A stretch of 12,754 nucleotides of DNA from Lachnospiraceae bacterium UBA3692 (GTDB lineage Bacteria > Bacillota > Clostridia > Lachnospirales > Lachnospiraceae). The notes beneath the pieces were generated by a model. It was not told the DNA's origin. It worked only from the letters and a program-made list of their open reading frames with translations, and ran no database searches. The stretch lies in the NCBI GenBank assembly GCA_002372815.1, contig DFIR01000022.1, positions 12,226-24,979 on the forward strand. Direction: 5' to 3'. Each line of letters opens with the position of its first letter. The first letter of the stretch is position 1. Both the position numbers and the translations under genes were made by a program. Shown here one piece after another: positions 1-6,553 of the stretch.

Positions 1-515
1 TGGATCTGGCAGAAGTCCCAGTCGTAATCGTCCAGGATCTTCAGGAAGTTCTCGGTGTTGCCGTGGTAGGAGAAGCCGATATTCCGGATCGTGCCGGCGG
101 CCTTCCGCTCCGCGATCCAGTCCAGGATGCCGACTTCCTTCAGCTTGTTCCACATCTCCACGTCTGTCACGTGGTGCATGAGATAGTAGTCCACATAGCC
201 GGTCCGGAGCCTGGCCAGTTCCTCCTCGAAGTACCGGTCCAGCGCCGCCCTGCTGCGGATCATGAACTGGGGCAGCTTCGTCGCGATGTTCACCTTCTCT
301 CGGATCCCGTTCCTCTCCAGGATCTCCCCGAGCGCCGCTTCGCTCCCGGGATAGATGTAGGCCGTGTCAAAATAATTGACCCCCGCCTCATACGCCGCAA
401 GGATCTCCCGCTCCGCCTTGGCAATATCGATCCCGCCGCCTTTCCTGGTGAAGCGCATGCACCCGAATCCCAGAACCGACAGCTCCTTTCCGTACTTGTC
501 CCGCCTGTACTGCAT
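1..515 (-). CDS. Aldo/keto reductase, 3' end cut off by the window edge
   Basis: This is the N-terminal 171 residues of an NAD(P)H-dependent aldo/keto reductase, a cytoplasmic TIM-barrel oxidoreductase acting on carbonyl compounds. The gene runs off the left edge, so no stop codon is seen. The AKR catalytic tetrad is visible: Asp50 and Tyr55 (FDTAYIYPGSE), Lys80 (IATKLP) and His114 (YYLMHH). The opening LSVLGFGCMRF is typical of the family. The start at 515 is chosen because an AGAGGAGG-type ribosome binding site lies 7-9 bases upstream and a good promoter lies at 554-582. The sequence style (GCMRF, ending near DYDWDFCQI) resembles the subgroup that often carries a C-terminal 4Fe-4S domain, but that part is outside the window, so the subgroup is an inference and the substrate is unknown. 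The gene is divergent from argC. Confidence 0.93.
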   Translation of the reverse strand, partial: MQYRRDKYGKELSVLGFGCMRFTRKGGGIDIAKAEREILAAYEAGVNYFDTAYIYPGSEAALGEILERNGIREKVNIATKLPQFMIRSRAALDRYFEEELARLRTGYVDYYLMHHVTDVEMWNKLKEVGILDWIAERKAAGTIRNIGFSYHGNTENFLKILDDYDWDFCQI

Positions 516-553
516 CCCCAAACCTCCTCTGCATCTTACGCGAAAACACTACT

Positions 554-582
554 ACTATATCCCATCCGCCGCGCTCTGGCAA
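554..582 (-). promoter_or_regulatory. Sigma-70-type promoter of the aldo/keto reductase gene
   Basis: On the minus strand TTGCCA (582-577) and TATAGT (559-554) are separated by 17 bases, close to the housekeeping consensus. They lie about 40 bases upstream of the start codon at 515, which gives a short leader containing the ribosome binding site. No operator-like palindrome is evident. Confidence 0.6.
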
Positions 583-621
583 TGCGTACACCCCGCTGTA
601 TTATCTGCCGGGATTTCCGCG

Positions 622-651
622 TTGTGCACGCGTGGAAAAATATGCTATGAT
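622..651 (+). promoter_or_regulatory. Promoter of the argC-EamA pair
   Basis: TTGTGC (622-627) and TATGAT (646-651) are separated by 18 bases. The TG two bases before the second hexamer (TGCTATGAT) makes an extended -10. Transcription would begin near 658. The in-frame ATG at 632 would then lie upstream of the transcript start, which supports the argC start at 698. I see no clear ArgR box. Confidence 0.55.
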
Positions 652-697
652 GTCCGGGAACATCCAGATGATCTACATATTTTCGGAGGTTTTATCC

Positions 698-1633
698 ATG
701 CAGAAAGCAAAAGTATATATCGACGGCCAGAGCGGCACGACCGGCCTGCAGATCTACGACCGGATCGGCGCGAGGGAGGATCTCGAGCTCCTGCGCATCG
801 ACGAGGACAAAAGGCACGATCTCGAAGAGCGCTGCAGATTCCTCAACGCGGCGGACATCGTTTTCCTGTGCCTGCCCGATGACGGCGCGCGCGAGGCGGT
901 CTCGCTCATCGAGAATCCCGACGTGCGCGTGATCGACGCCTCCACAGCCCACCGCACGAACGACGGCTGGACCTACGGCTTCCCGGAGCTCTCCCGCGAG
1001 CAGCGCGAGGCCATCCGGCACAGCAAAAGGGTCGCCAATCCCGGCTGCCACGCGACCGGTTTCATCTCCTGTGCGGCGCCGCTCGTGCGCATGGGGATCG
1101 TTCCGGCGAACTATCCGCTCACTTGCTTCTCCCTCACCGGCTACTCGGGAGGCGGCAAGAAGATGATCGCGTCCTATGAGTCCGACGTCAGGGATCCGCA
1201 GCTGGATGCGCCCGGCATCTACGGCCTGAACCTGCATCACAAGCATCTCCCGGAGATGCAGAAGGTGTGCGGGCTGGAGAAGGCGCCTGTTTTTCTCCCT
1301 GTTGTGGATGATTACTACAAGGGCATGGCCACCACGATCATGCTCCACAACGAGCTGCTGCCCGGCTGCCCCTCCGCGGAGGAGATCAGCCGCCGCCTGC
1401 AGGAATACTATGCCGGCGAGCAGTTCGTGAAGGTCCTTCCGTACGCGCCTTCGCGGCCCACCGCCTATGCCGCCGCCCTGGCCGGTACCGATGAGCTCCA
1501 CATCTTCGTGTGCGGCCATGAGACGCAGACGACCGTGACCGCCCTCTTCGACAACCTCGGCAAGGGCGCCTCCGGCGCCGCCGTCCAGAACATGGACATC
1601 ATGCTGGGCCTCGACCGCGGAGCTCCCGTATGA
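698..1633 (+). CDS. argC: N-acetyl-gamma-glutamyl-phosphate reductase, type 2 (ArgC)
   Basis: Predicted to reduce N-acetyl-gamma-glutamyl phosphate to N-acetylglutamate semialdehyde with NADPH, the third step of arginine (ornithine) synthesis in the cytoplasm. The 311-residue length and the N-terminal nucleotide-binding motif DGQSGTTGLQI (residues 9-19) fit the short type 2 ArgC family rather than the ~345-residue type 1 enzymes. The catalytic cysteine is Cys117 in NPGCHATG, and a His-rich motif, HHKHLPEM, follows at about residues 180-187. An upstream in-frame ATG at 632 exists, but CGGAGG sits just before the ATG at 698 and the promoter overlaps 632, so 698 is preferred. The stop overlaps the start of the next gene by ATGA, which implies translational coupling. 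No other arg gene is in the window, which is unusual, since argC commonly sits with argJ and argB. Confidence 0.93.
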   Translation: MQKAKVYIDGQSGTTGLQIYDRIGAREDLELLRIDEDKRHDLEERCRFLNAADIVFLCLPDDGAREAVSLIENPDVRVIDASTAHRTNDGWTYGFPELSREQREAIRHSKRVANPGCHATGFISCAAPLVRMGIVPANYPLTCFSLTGYSGGGKKMIASYESDVRDPQLDAPGIYGLNLHHKHLPEMQKVCGLEKAPVFLPVVDDYYKGMATTIMLHNELLPGCPSAEEISRRLQEYYAGEQFVKVLPYAPSRPTAYAAALAGTDELHIFVCGHETQTTVTALFDNLGKGASGAAVQNMDIMLGLDRGAPV

Positions 1634-2463
1634 GTGCGAAGCCCGCCCTCGGCATCCTCATGATGGTGGCGGCATCGGTGTGTTTCTCGCTCGGCGGTCT
1701 GCTGATCAAGCTGATCCCCTGGAACCCGCTCGCCATCAACGGCGCGAGGAACCTGATCGCGAGCTGCGTGATCGGCCTCTACATCCTGTGCACGCGCCAC
1801 CGGCTGAAATGGAATTTCACGGTCTTCGTCGGGGCGGTGAGCATGGCCGGCGTGACGACGCTCTTCGCGATCGCCAACAAGCTGACCACCGCCGGCAACA
1901 CGATCATCCTGCAGTACACGGCGCCGGTCTGGATCATCCTGCTGATGATGCTCTTCTTCGGAAAAAAGCCCGGCAGGCTCGAACTGATCACCATCGTGTT
2001 CGTGCTTGCCGGGATCCTGTGCTTCTTCTATGAGGGCCTCTCCGCCGGGAGATGGCTGGGAGACCTGCTGGCGCTCCTGTCCGGCATCTTCTACGCCGGT
2101 GTCTTCATGCTGAACCAGTTCGAGAGAGGCGACGCGCTGAGCTCGATGTTCTTCGGCCAGCTCGCGTGCGGGATCTTCCTCTCCCCTCTCGCGCTGCAGG
2201 AGACGGTCTTCACCCCGCAGGTGCTCACGGCCGTCTTCGTCCTCGGCGCCGTGCAGGTCGGCCTCGCCTACATCTTCTTCTCCTACGGGACCAGATACAC
2301 CGATCCCGTCACGGCCTCCATCATCGGCGCCATCGAACCGATCCTGAACCCGGTCCTGGTCGCCCTCTTCTACGGAGAACAGCTGGGCCGGCTCTCGCTC
2401 ATCGGGGCCGCGATGGTCGTCTGCGCCGTCCTTTACTACAACATCGCCTCGATCAGGAAGTGA
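1630..2463 (+). CDS. EamA/DMT-superfamily membrane transporter
   Basis: A 277-residue integral membrane protein of the drug/metabolite transporter superfamily. It is made almost entirely of hydrophobic helices, about ten by eye, arranged as two EamA repeats (roughly residues 8-137 and 145-275). The opening MMVAASVCFSLGGLLIKLIPWNPLAINGARNL region (described in parts: an N-terminal helix, then a positively charged NGARN loop) and the second-repeat TASIIGAIEPILNPVLVALFYGE-type helix, whose core is IGAIEPILNPVL, are typical. The family exports or imports small metabolites, often amino acids. The start overlaps the argC stop (ATGA), so the two are co-transcribed and probably coupled. Export of an amino acid or arginine-pathway intermediate is a guess from context only. 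The gene ends 29 bases from the convergent hydrolase gene. Confidence 0.9.
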   Translation: MSAKPALGILMMVAASVCFSLGGLLIKLIPWNPLAINGARNLIASCVIGLYILCTRHRLKWNFTVFVGAVSMAGVTTLFAIANKLTTAGNTIILQYTAPVWIILLMMLFFGKKPGRLELITIVFVLAGILCFFYEGLSAGRWLGDLLALLSGIFYAGVFMLNQFERGDALSSMFFGQLACGIFLSPLALQETVFTPQVLTAVFVLGAVQVGLAYIFFSYGTRYTDPVTASIIGAIEPILNPVLVALFYGEQLGRLSLIGAAMVVCAVLYYNIASIRK

Positions 2464-2492
2464 GCCTCCCGGAAGGGAAGCATGCATCCCGG

Positions 2493-3089
2493 TCAGGAAA
2501 TAAACGCCTCCGTCTTCTCCATCACCGAGGCCAGGATCTTCAGATCCTTCTGCACATCGCCGCGCTCCAGAGAGTGGTTCGCCTTCTTCGCGATGTGGAG
2601 GGGGATCTTTTTTTCTTCGCAGATCCTCTCCAGGACGTCCGTCTCCACCCAAGGGTCCGCCGTCCCGTGAAAAGCGATCGCGTCCGCATCGCCCTCCCCG
2701 AGAGGAAACCGGAACGTCCCCTCCACCGGTGTGTAGAGGACATGCTTCGCGCGGATCCCATGATCGCAGGCGTACGACAGCGCCACCGCTGTCCCCACGC
2801 TCTTGGAGACGAAAAGGATCCTCCCGTACCGCTCCCAGCCGATCCGCGACAGCAGGTCCTCCGTCTGCTCCCGCGCCGTCAGGAAGCACTGGTACATCTT
2901 CACCGGGTCCCCTTTCACATTCTTCGGGAAGTTCCCGTAGGGCACCCGCACGATCTCATACCCTTCCTTCCCGGCCAGCTTCGCGCTGTAGTACAGAAGC
3001 GGCCTGTCGCAGGTATATCCGATGCCGGGCAGAAACACCGCGATCCCCGGGACTGTCCCCTGCGCCGCTTCCTTCTTGCGATCGCCCAT
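2493..3089 (-). CDS. Small alpha/beta-fold hydrolase
   Basis: A 198-residue cytoplasmic protein with the layout of a compact alpha/beta hydrolase. The early FLPGIGYTCDRPLLYY segment fits the oxyanion-hole strand-turn. The putative nucleophile is Ser97 in the elbow SKSVG (residues 95-99), the acid is Asp145 in FHGTADPW, and the histidine is His172 in NHSLE. The elbow reads S-x-S-x-G rather than G-x-S-x-G. The length is near the minimum for the fold, and there is no lid domain or signal peptide. The start at 3089 follows a GAGGAGAGAGGAG-like purine-rich ribosome binding site. The gene lies 38 bases downstream of a GH43 remnant and may use that gene's promoter. The substrate cannot be told. The nearest relatives are likely annotated as dienelactone hydrolase-like or unnamed alpha/beta hydrolases. 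Confidence 0.8.
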   Translation of the reverse strand: MGDRKKEAAQGTVPGIAVFLPGIGYTCDRPLLYYSAKLAGKEGYEIVRVPYGNFPKNVKGDPVKMYQCFLTAREQTEDLLSRIGWERYGRILFVSKSVGTAVALSYACDHGIRAKHVLYTPVEGTFRFPLGEGDADAIAFHGTADPWVETDVLERICEEKKIPLHIAKKANHSLERGDVQKDLKILASVMEKTEAFIS

Positions 3090-3127
3090 CTGCCTGTTCT
3101 CCTCTCTCCTCTGAAAAAACTGCCGGC

Positions 3128-3378
3128 TTACCGCAGCCGGATGTCCATCATCTGCAGCACGCCACGTCCTCTGAATGTAAGCCGCAGCTCACAGACGCCG
3201 TCAGGTCGCGTACGTCCGCCGAGTAGCAGACATAGTCGTTCATGCAGAACCGCCTTCCGCCGAAGCGGTCGTGGCTGCCGTAGATATAGACACGGTCCCC
3301 GAAGACGTGGGGCTCCCCGTCGGGGATATATTCATACTCCGGAAGGTATGGATTGGTGATCTGGCCGCGGATCTTCAT
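3128..3378 (-). pseudogene. Remnant of a glycoside hydrolase family 43 gene with an internal deletion
   Basis: The first 60 codons encode a clear GH43 N-terminus (arabinan/xylan-active beta-propeller glycosidases). NPYLPEYEYIPDGEPHVF carries the conserved PDGEPHVF with the base aspartate, followed by YIYGSHDRF and NDYVCYSA. After DVRDLT (near 3199) the frame turns into nonsense and stops at 3159. In the next frame the sequence reads DGVCELRLTFRGRGVLQMMD-IRLR and stops at 3128, which looks like the C-terminal strand of a CBM6-type domain that ends many GH43 enzymes. The simplest reading is a large in-gene deletion joining the two ends out of frame near 3199-3204, leaving about 250 bases of a gene that is normally over 1.4 kb. 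The start codon, an AGGGAGGA-type ribosome binding site and a plausible promoter are still intact. No enzyme activity is possible. Confidence 0.75.
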
Positions 3379-3424
3379 AGCTGTCCTCCCTCTGCTGCCT
3401 GTGGATCCGGCAGTGTCCTAATTT

Positions 3425-3453
3425 ATTCTATCATGGGCGGAAAATGAATAAAA
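3425..3453 (-). promoter_or_regulatory. Probable promoter of the GH43 remnant and downstream hydrolase
   Basis: On the minus strand an extended -10 (TGATAGAAT, hexamer at 3430-3425) lies about 47 bases upstream of the GH43 start. The -35 region is weak (TTTTAT at 3453-3448, spacer 17). It overlaps the T-tract of the terminator that ends the preceding minus-strand operon, so one short AT-rich patch may serve both functions. Confidence 0.35.
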
Positions 3454-3471
3454 GAGCGCCCGCGGAGGCGC
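3441..3471 (-). terminator. Rho-independent terminator of the CNNM-SDR-NifX/SlyD run
   Basis: On the minus strand the stem GCGCC / GGCGC (3471-3467 and 3460-3456) with loop TCCGCG is followed by TCTTTTATTCATTTT. It lies about 73 bases past the stop of the NifX/SlyD gene. A second small stem (ACTGC-agacg-GCAGT) directly precedes it. Confidence 0.65.
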
Positions 3472-3544
3472 ACTGCCGTCTGCAGTACGCTTCACAGGCG
3501 CTTCTGTTCATACAGTCATGACCGCTGTCGCAGAAAACTATGTC

Positions 3545-4420
3545 TTACAGCACTTCCACCAGTTCGATGCGGAAATTCAGGGGTCTGCCGGCCATCTCGT
3601 GGTTGGCGTCCAGGGTGATGGTCGCCTCGTCCATGGCGAGGACCGTGACGCCGAAAGGCTGGCCCATACCGTCGCTCAGGTAGACGCGCTCGCCGACGTG
3701 GAGCTGCTCCGCGCCGGGCAGCTGGGTGAGGTTGATCCGGAAGATCCTGCCGGGATCCGGCATGCCGTAGGCCTCCTCCGGCTGCAGGTGGGCGTCCAGG
3801 ACCTGGCCGACCTCCATGTCCGCGACCGCCTTGTCGAAACCGGGGATCATCATCCCGGCGCCGCAGGTGAACTCCAGCGGCTCGCCGCGGTCATAGGAGG
3901 AATCGAACTGCGTCCCGTCGTCGAACGTGCCGCGGTAGTGCACGCGCACGGTCTTGCCGACGTTGCGGCCTTCGATCCAGTTGGGTCTCTCGCCGCAGCA
4001 TCCGCCGCAGCCGCCCTGCTCGTCATCGCCGCCGCAGCACTCGCCTTCTTCTTCGTGGTGACCGCAGCACTCGTGGTCCTCCCCGTGATGATGATGATCG
4101 CAGTTCGCGCCGCTGTCCTGCAGTTCGCCCTTCAGATAAGCCTCCACAGCCGCGTCGGTGTCTCCCTGTGCGCCGGCGACCACCTCGATGCCTGCCTGCC
4201 GCAGCGCGTTGAGGGCGCCGCCGCCGAGTCCGCCGCAGATCAGCACGTCCACGCCGCCTTCCGCCAGAAGGCCGGCGAGCGCGCCGTGTCCGATCCCGTT
4301 CGAGCCGATCACCTCACTGCTGACGACCTTTCCGTCCTCGACGGTGTAGACCTTGAACTGCTCTGTTCTTCCGAAATGCTGGAAGACATTTCCGTTTTCA
4401 TACGTCACTGCGATCTTCAT
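3545..4420 (-). CDS. NifX-like domain / Cys-His metal linker / SlyD-like FKBP isomerase fusion
   Basis: A 291-residue three-part protein. Residues 1-100 form a NifX/NafY-type iron-molybdenum-cofactor-binding fold (start MKIAVTYENG, FQHFGRTEQF with His15, HGALAGLL). Residues 107-142 are a linker with 8 Cys and 7 His, including HHHH, HECCGHH, ECCG and GCGGCC, which must bind metal. Residues 150-291 are an FKBP-type peptidyl-prolyl isomerase of SlyD architecture: VRVHYRGTFDDGTQFDSS, then GMMIPGFDKAVADMEVGQ, an insert-in-flap chaperone domain after PEEAYG, and the SlyD hallmark DANHEMAGRPLNF near the C-terminus. There is no signal peptide, so it is cytoplasmic. SlyD normally carries its metal-binding tail at the C-terminus; here the metal segment is internal. 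The start at 4420 has AAAGGAG five bases upstream. A role in metal delivery, storage or metalloprotein folding is inferred. No nif gene is present in the window. Confidence 0.88.
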   Translation of the reverse strand: MKIAVTYENGNVFQHFGRTEQFKVYTVEDGKVVSSEVIGSNGIGHGALAGLLAEGGVDVLICGGLGGGALNALRQAGIEVVAGAQGDTDAAVEAYLKGELQDSGANCDHHHHGEDHECCGHHEEEGECCGGDDEQGGCGGCCGERPNWIEGRNVGKTVRVHYRGTFDDGTQFDSSYDRGEPLEFTCGAGMMIPGFDKAVADMEVGQVLDAHLQPEEAYGMPDPGRIFRINLTQLPGAEQLHVGERVYLSDGMGQPFGVTVLAMDEATITLDANHEMAGRPLNFRIELVEVL

Positions 4421-4439
4421 TTTTTCTCCTTTTCTGAGC

Positions 4440-4462
4440 GCGCGGAGAACCGTCCCCTGCGC
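4440..4462 (-). repeat. REP-like hairpin, copy between the SDR and NifX/SlyD genes
   Basis: The minus strand contains GGGGACGGTTCTC flanked by GCGCA and CGCGC, forming a stem of about 9 positions (one mismatch, two G-U pairs) around ACGGT. It begins 6 bases after the SDR stop and ends about 20 bases before the next start. It belongs to the family also found at 5274, 8114, 8161 and 8854. It has no T-tract, so it is not a classical terminator, but it could attenuate or stabilise the transcript. Confidence 0.8.
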
Positions 4463-4468
4463 GATATT

Positions 4469-5251
4469 TTATTTGCCTGCTTTTTTCACTTGGATCAGGT
4501 AGTTGAGCCTGGTCGACAGGTGCTCTCCGATCAGATGGGAGCCGATCGTCACCAGCTTCATCTTCGTGCCGGGGATCACCAGCATCTTCCCTCTCAGGGC
4601 GCCCTCCACGCCTTCTCTGGCGGCCTGCCGCGCCGTGATCTGCCTGCCCGACACCTTCACGCCGGCGTTGGTGTTGAAGGCCGTGTCGACGGGACCGGGG
4701 CACAGACAGGAGACTTTCACCTTGCTGTGCGCGCGCCGCAGTTCCTCGTGGATCGCCTCCGTCAGGCGCACCACATAGTTCTTCGAGGCGTAATAACTTG
4801 AAAAAGTAGGCCCCGACGTAAACCCGGCGCAGGACCCGACATTGATGAGCACACCGTGCCCGCGGATGAACATGTCCCGCAGGAACAGCTTCGACAGGAT
4901 GTGCACAGAGGTCACGTTCAGGTCGATCAGGGTCAGCTCGCGGTCCAGGTCCGTCTCCAGGAACTTCCCGTAAACGCCCATGCCGGCGTTGTTCACCACG
5001 AACTCGATGTTCTCCGCGCCCGCCTGCGCGCAGGCCTCGCGGTAGAGACGCCGGCACTCCTCCCGCACGGACAGGTCGGCCGGTATCACCAGGATCTTCC
5101 GCTCGGGATGGTCGCGGAAGATCTCCCGCTGCAGCGCCTTCAGGCGCTCCTCACTGCGGGCTGTCAGGAGCAGGTCGTACCCCTTTTCCGCAAGACAGAT
5201 CGCGATCTCTCTTCCGATCCCGGCACTCGCGCCGGTCACCAGTGCAAACAT
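4469..5251 (-). CDS. Short-chain dehydrogenase/reductase (classical SDR)
   Basis: A 260-residue Rossmann-fold NAD(P)-dependent oxidoreductase. It shows the cofactor motif TGASAGIG (residues 6-13), Arg32 after the second strand (LTARSEERL), which suggests NADPH preference, NNAG at 87-90, the catalytic Asn112, Ser140, Tyr153 and Lys157 (YYASK), and the PG motif CPGPVDT (184-190). The length and the AEKGYDLLLTARSEERL style match the DltE/YqjQ-like 'SDR family NAD(P)-dependent oxidoreductase' group. The C-terminal hydrophobic stretch (about residues 228-250) may be membrane-associated, as in some of these proteins. The substrate is unknown. The start at 5251 has AGAGGAG seven bases upstream. It lies in a minus-strand run between a CNNM-type gene and the NifX/SlyD gene, with a REP-like hairpin in each flanking gap. 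Confidence 0.92.
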   Translation of the reverse strand: MFALVTGASAGIGREIAICLAEKGYDLLLTARSEERLKALQREIFRDHPERKILVIPADLSVREECRRLYREACAQAGAENIEFVVNNAGMGVYGKFLETDLDRELTLIDLNVTSVHILSKLFLRDMFIRGHGVLINVGSCAGFTSGPTFSSYYASKNYVVRLTEAIHEELRRAHSKVKVSCLCPGPVDTAFNTNAGVKVSGRQITARQAAREGVEGALRGKMLVIPGTKMKLVTIGSHLIGEHLSTRLNYLIQVKKAGK

Positions 5252-5273
5252 ACGGCATCTCCTCTCTGCATTT

Positions 5274-5296
5274 ACGCGGGGAACCGTCCCCTGCGT
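5274..5296 (-). repeat. REP-like hairpin, copy between the CNNM and SDR genes
   Basis: The minus strand reads ACGCAGGGG-ACGGT-TCCCCGCGT, a 9-position stem with one mismatch. It begins 4 bases after the CNNM stop codon and ends before the SDR ribosome binding site. The core is the same as at 4440, but the closing pair is A-T instead of G-C, and TTCTC has changed to TTCCC, which converts a G-U pair into G-C and keeps the stem. Confidence 0.8.
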
Positions 5297-5300
5297 ATAT

Positions 5301-6548
5301 TTACACCCGGCTCACGCGGATCTTCCGCACCCGTCTCTTGGAGACCTCCAGGATCTGCACCCGGACATCTCTGTAAACGAAGGAGCTGTTGACATTCGGG
5401 AACCCGTTGCTGTATTCGATGCACCAGCCCCCCACGGTCTCCGAGTCGTAGTCGAAGTCTTCCTCTTTCCAGTTCATCAGCTCCAGGAACTCATAGACCG
5501 GCATGTCGCCGTCCAGCTCATACACGCCGTCCGCCGTCCGCACGACGTCCTTCTCGATCGTGTCGGTCTCGTCCCAGATGTCGCCGACCAGCTGCTCCAG
5601 CACGTCCTCCATGGAGACGACGCCGAGTGTGCCGCCGTACTCATCCGTGACCACGGCCAGATGCTGCTGCGCGTTGCGCAAAGAAGAGAGCACCGCTGGA
5701 AGCTTCATCGTCTTGTAGACGTAGCAGGTGGGCAGGAGGAGTTTCCGGATCTCGACCTTCTCGCTGTCGATCATCGCCTTCAGGAACCGGTTCAGCGACA
5801 GGATGCCGATCACGTGGTCGACACTGCCTTCATAGACGGGGATCCTCGAATAAGGCGACGCGTCGATCGTCCGCAGGATCTCCTCCCAGGGATCGTCGAT
5901 GTCGATGCCGATGATGTCCACGCGGGCTGTCATGACTTCCGATGCCGCGATCTCGGCAAAATCGATCGCCGCACTCACCAGCTCCGAGGCGTCCTCGTCA
6001 AGGATATCCTCGTCCTCCGCCATGTCGATCATCGTGTGCAGCTCTTCGAGCGCCTCATCCCCGTTTCCCTCCGCCGGATCGGGCAGCATGCGGGTGATCA
6101 GGTTCACGAGCCCCACGACGATCATCGTGACAGGCTTCAGGATGATCATGAGGAAGCGGATGGGATACGCGAAGGAAAGCGCGTATTTTGTGGGATTCTT
6201 CTTCGCGGTGATCTTGGGGATCGTCTCTCCGAAGAAGATGACCAGCACCGTGATGATCAGTGTGGACAGCCAGGCGTACTTCTCGCTGAGCACCAGCATG
6301 ACCGCCAGGGATCCCAGGGAGGACGCCGCGATATTCACAAGGTTGTTTCCGACCAGGATCGCCGAGAGCGCGTCGTCAAATCCCTCGGTGATGCTCACAG
6401 CGACGCCGGCCTTCTTGCTGCCGTTGTCACGGGCATGCTCCAGGCGAACTTTGCTGCAGGCGGAATAGGACATCTCCGAAGCCGAGAAAAATGCCGAGCA
6501 CGCCACACACGCGATGATCCCGGCGATGTAGATATACAGCTCTTCCAT
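5301..6548 (-). CDS. CNNM/CorC-type membrane protein 1 (DUF21, CBS pair, CorC/HlyC domain)
   Basis: A 415-residue membrane protein. The N-terminal DUF21 transmembrane domain (about residues 1-155) includes FFSASE and GETIPK (107-112). Two CBS domains follow (about 205-262 and 270-325, including SRIPVYEG and VTDEYGGTLGVV), then a C-terminal CorC/HlyC transporter-associated domain (about 335-415). Proteins of this family are implicated in Mg2+ (or Co2+) efflux and resistance and are often labelled hemolysins; the hemolysin label is historical. A GTG at 6557 overlaps the upstream stop as GTGA, but that GTG lies inside the Shine-Dalgarno AGGGAGGTGA. The ATG at 6548, 8 bases after GGAGG, is therefore the better start. 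The gene is coupled to the paralogue upstream. Confidence 0.92.
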   Translation of the reverse strand: MEELYIYIAGIIACVACSAFFSASEMSYSACSKVRLEHARDNGSKKAGVAVSITEGFDDALSAILVGNNLVNIAASSLGSLAVMLVLSEKYAWLSTLIITVLVIFFGETIPKITAKKNPTKYALSFAYPIRFLMIILKPVTMIVVGLVNLITRMLPDPAEGNGDEALEELHTMIDMAEDEDILDEDASELVSAAIDFAEIAASEVMTARVDIIGIDIDDPWEEILRTIDASPYSRIPVYEGSVDHVIGILSLNRFLKAMIDSEKVEIRKLLLPTCYVYKTMKLPAVLSSLRNAQQHLAVVTDEYGGTLGVVSMEDVLEQLVGDIWDETDTIEKDVVRTADGVYELDGDMPVYEFLELMNWKEEDFDYDSETVGGWCIEYSNGFPNVNSSFVYRDVRVQILEVSKRRVRKIRVSRV

Positions 6549-6553
6549 CCCGG

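Noticed and set aside
632..697. Upstream in-frame ATG for argC at 632
   Set aside because: It lies within the predicted promoter and has no ribosome binding site. The ATG at 698 has CGGAGG just upstream and matches the usual ArgC N-terminus.
2464..2492. Bidirectional terminator between the convergent EamA and hydrolase genes
   Set aside because: Only short imperfect palindromes (GGGA/TCCC around GCATGC) and no T-run are visible, so no terminator is called.
1465..2889. Long minus-strand open frame opposite argC and the EamA gene (474 codons)
   Set aside because: It is antisense to two well-supported genes. Its translation is low-complexity, rich in Arg, Gly and Asp, with no domain, as expected from an opposite-strand frame in GC-rich DNA.
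3518..4801. Plus-strand open frame of 427 codons over the NifX/SlyD and SDR genes
   Set aside because: It runs antisense through two genes with clear motifs and through a REP-like hairpin. There is no ribosome binding site or recognisable domain.
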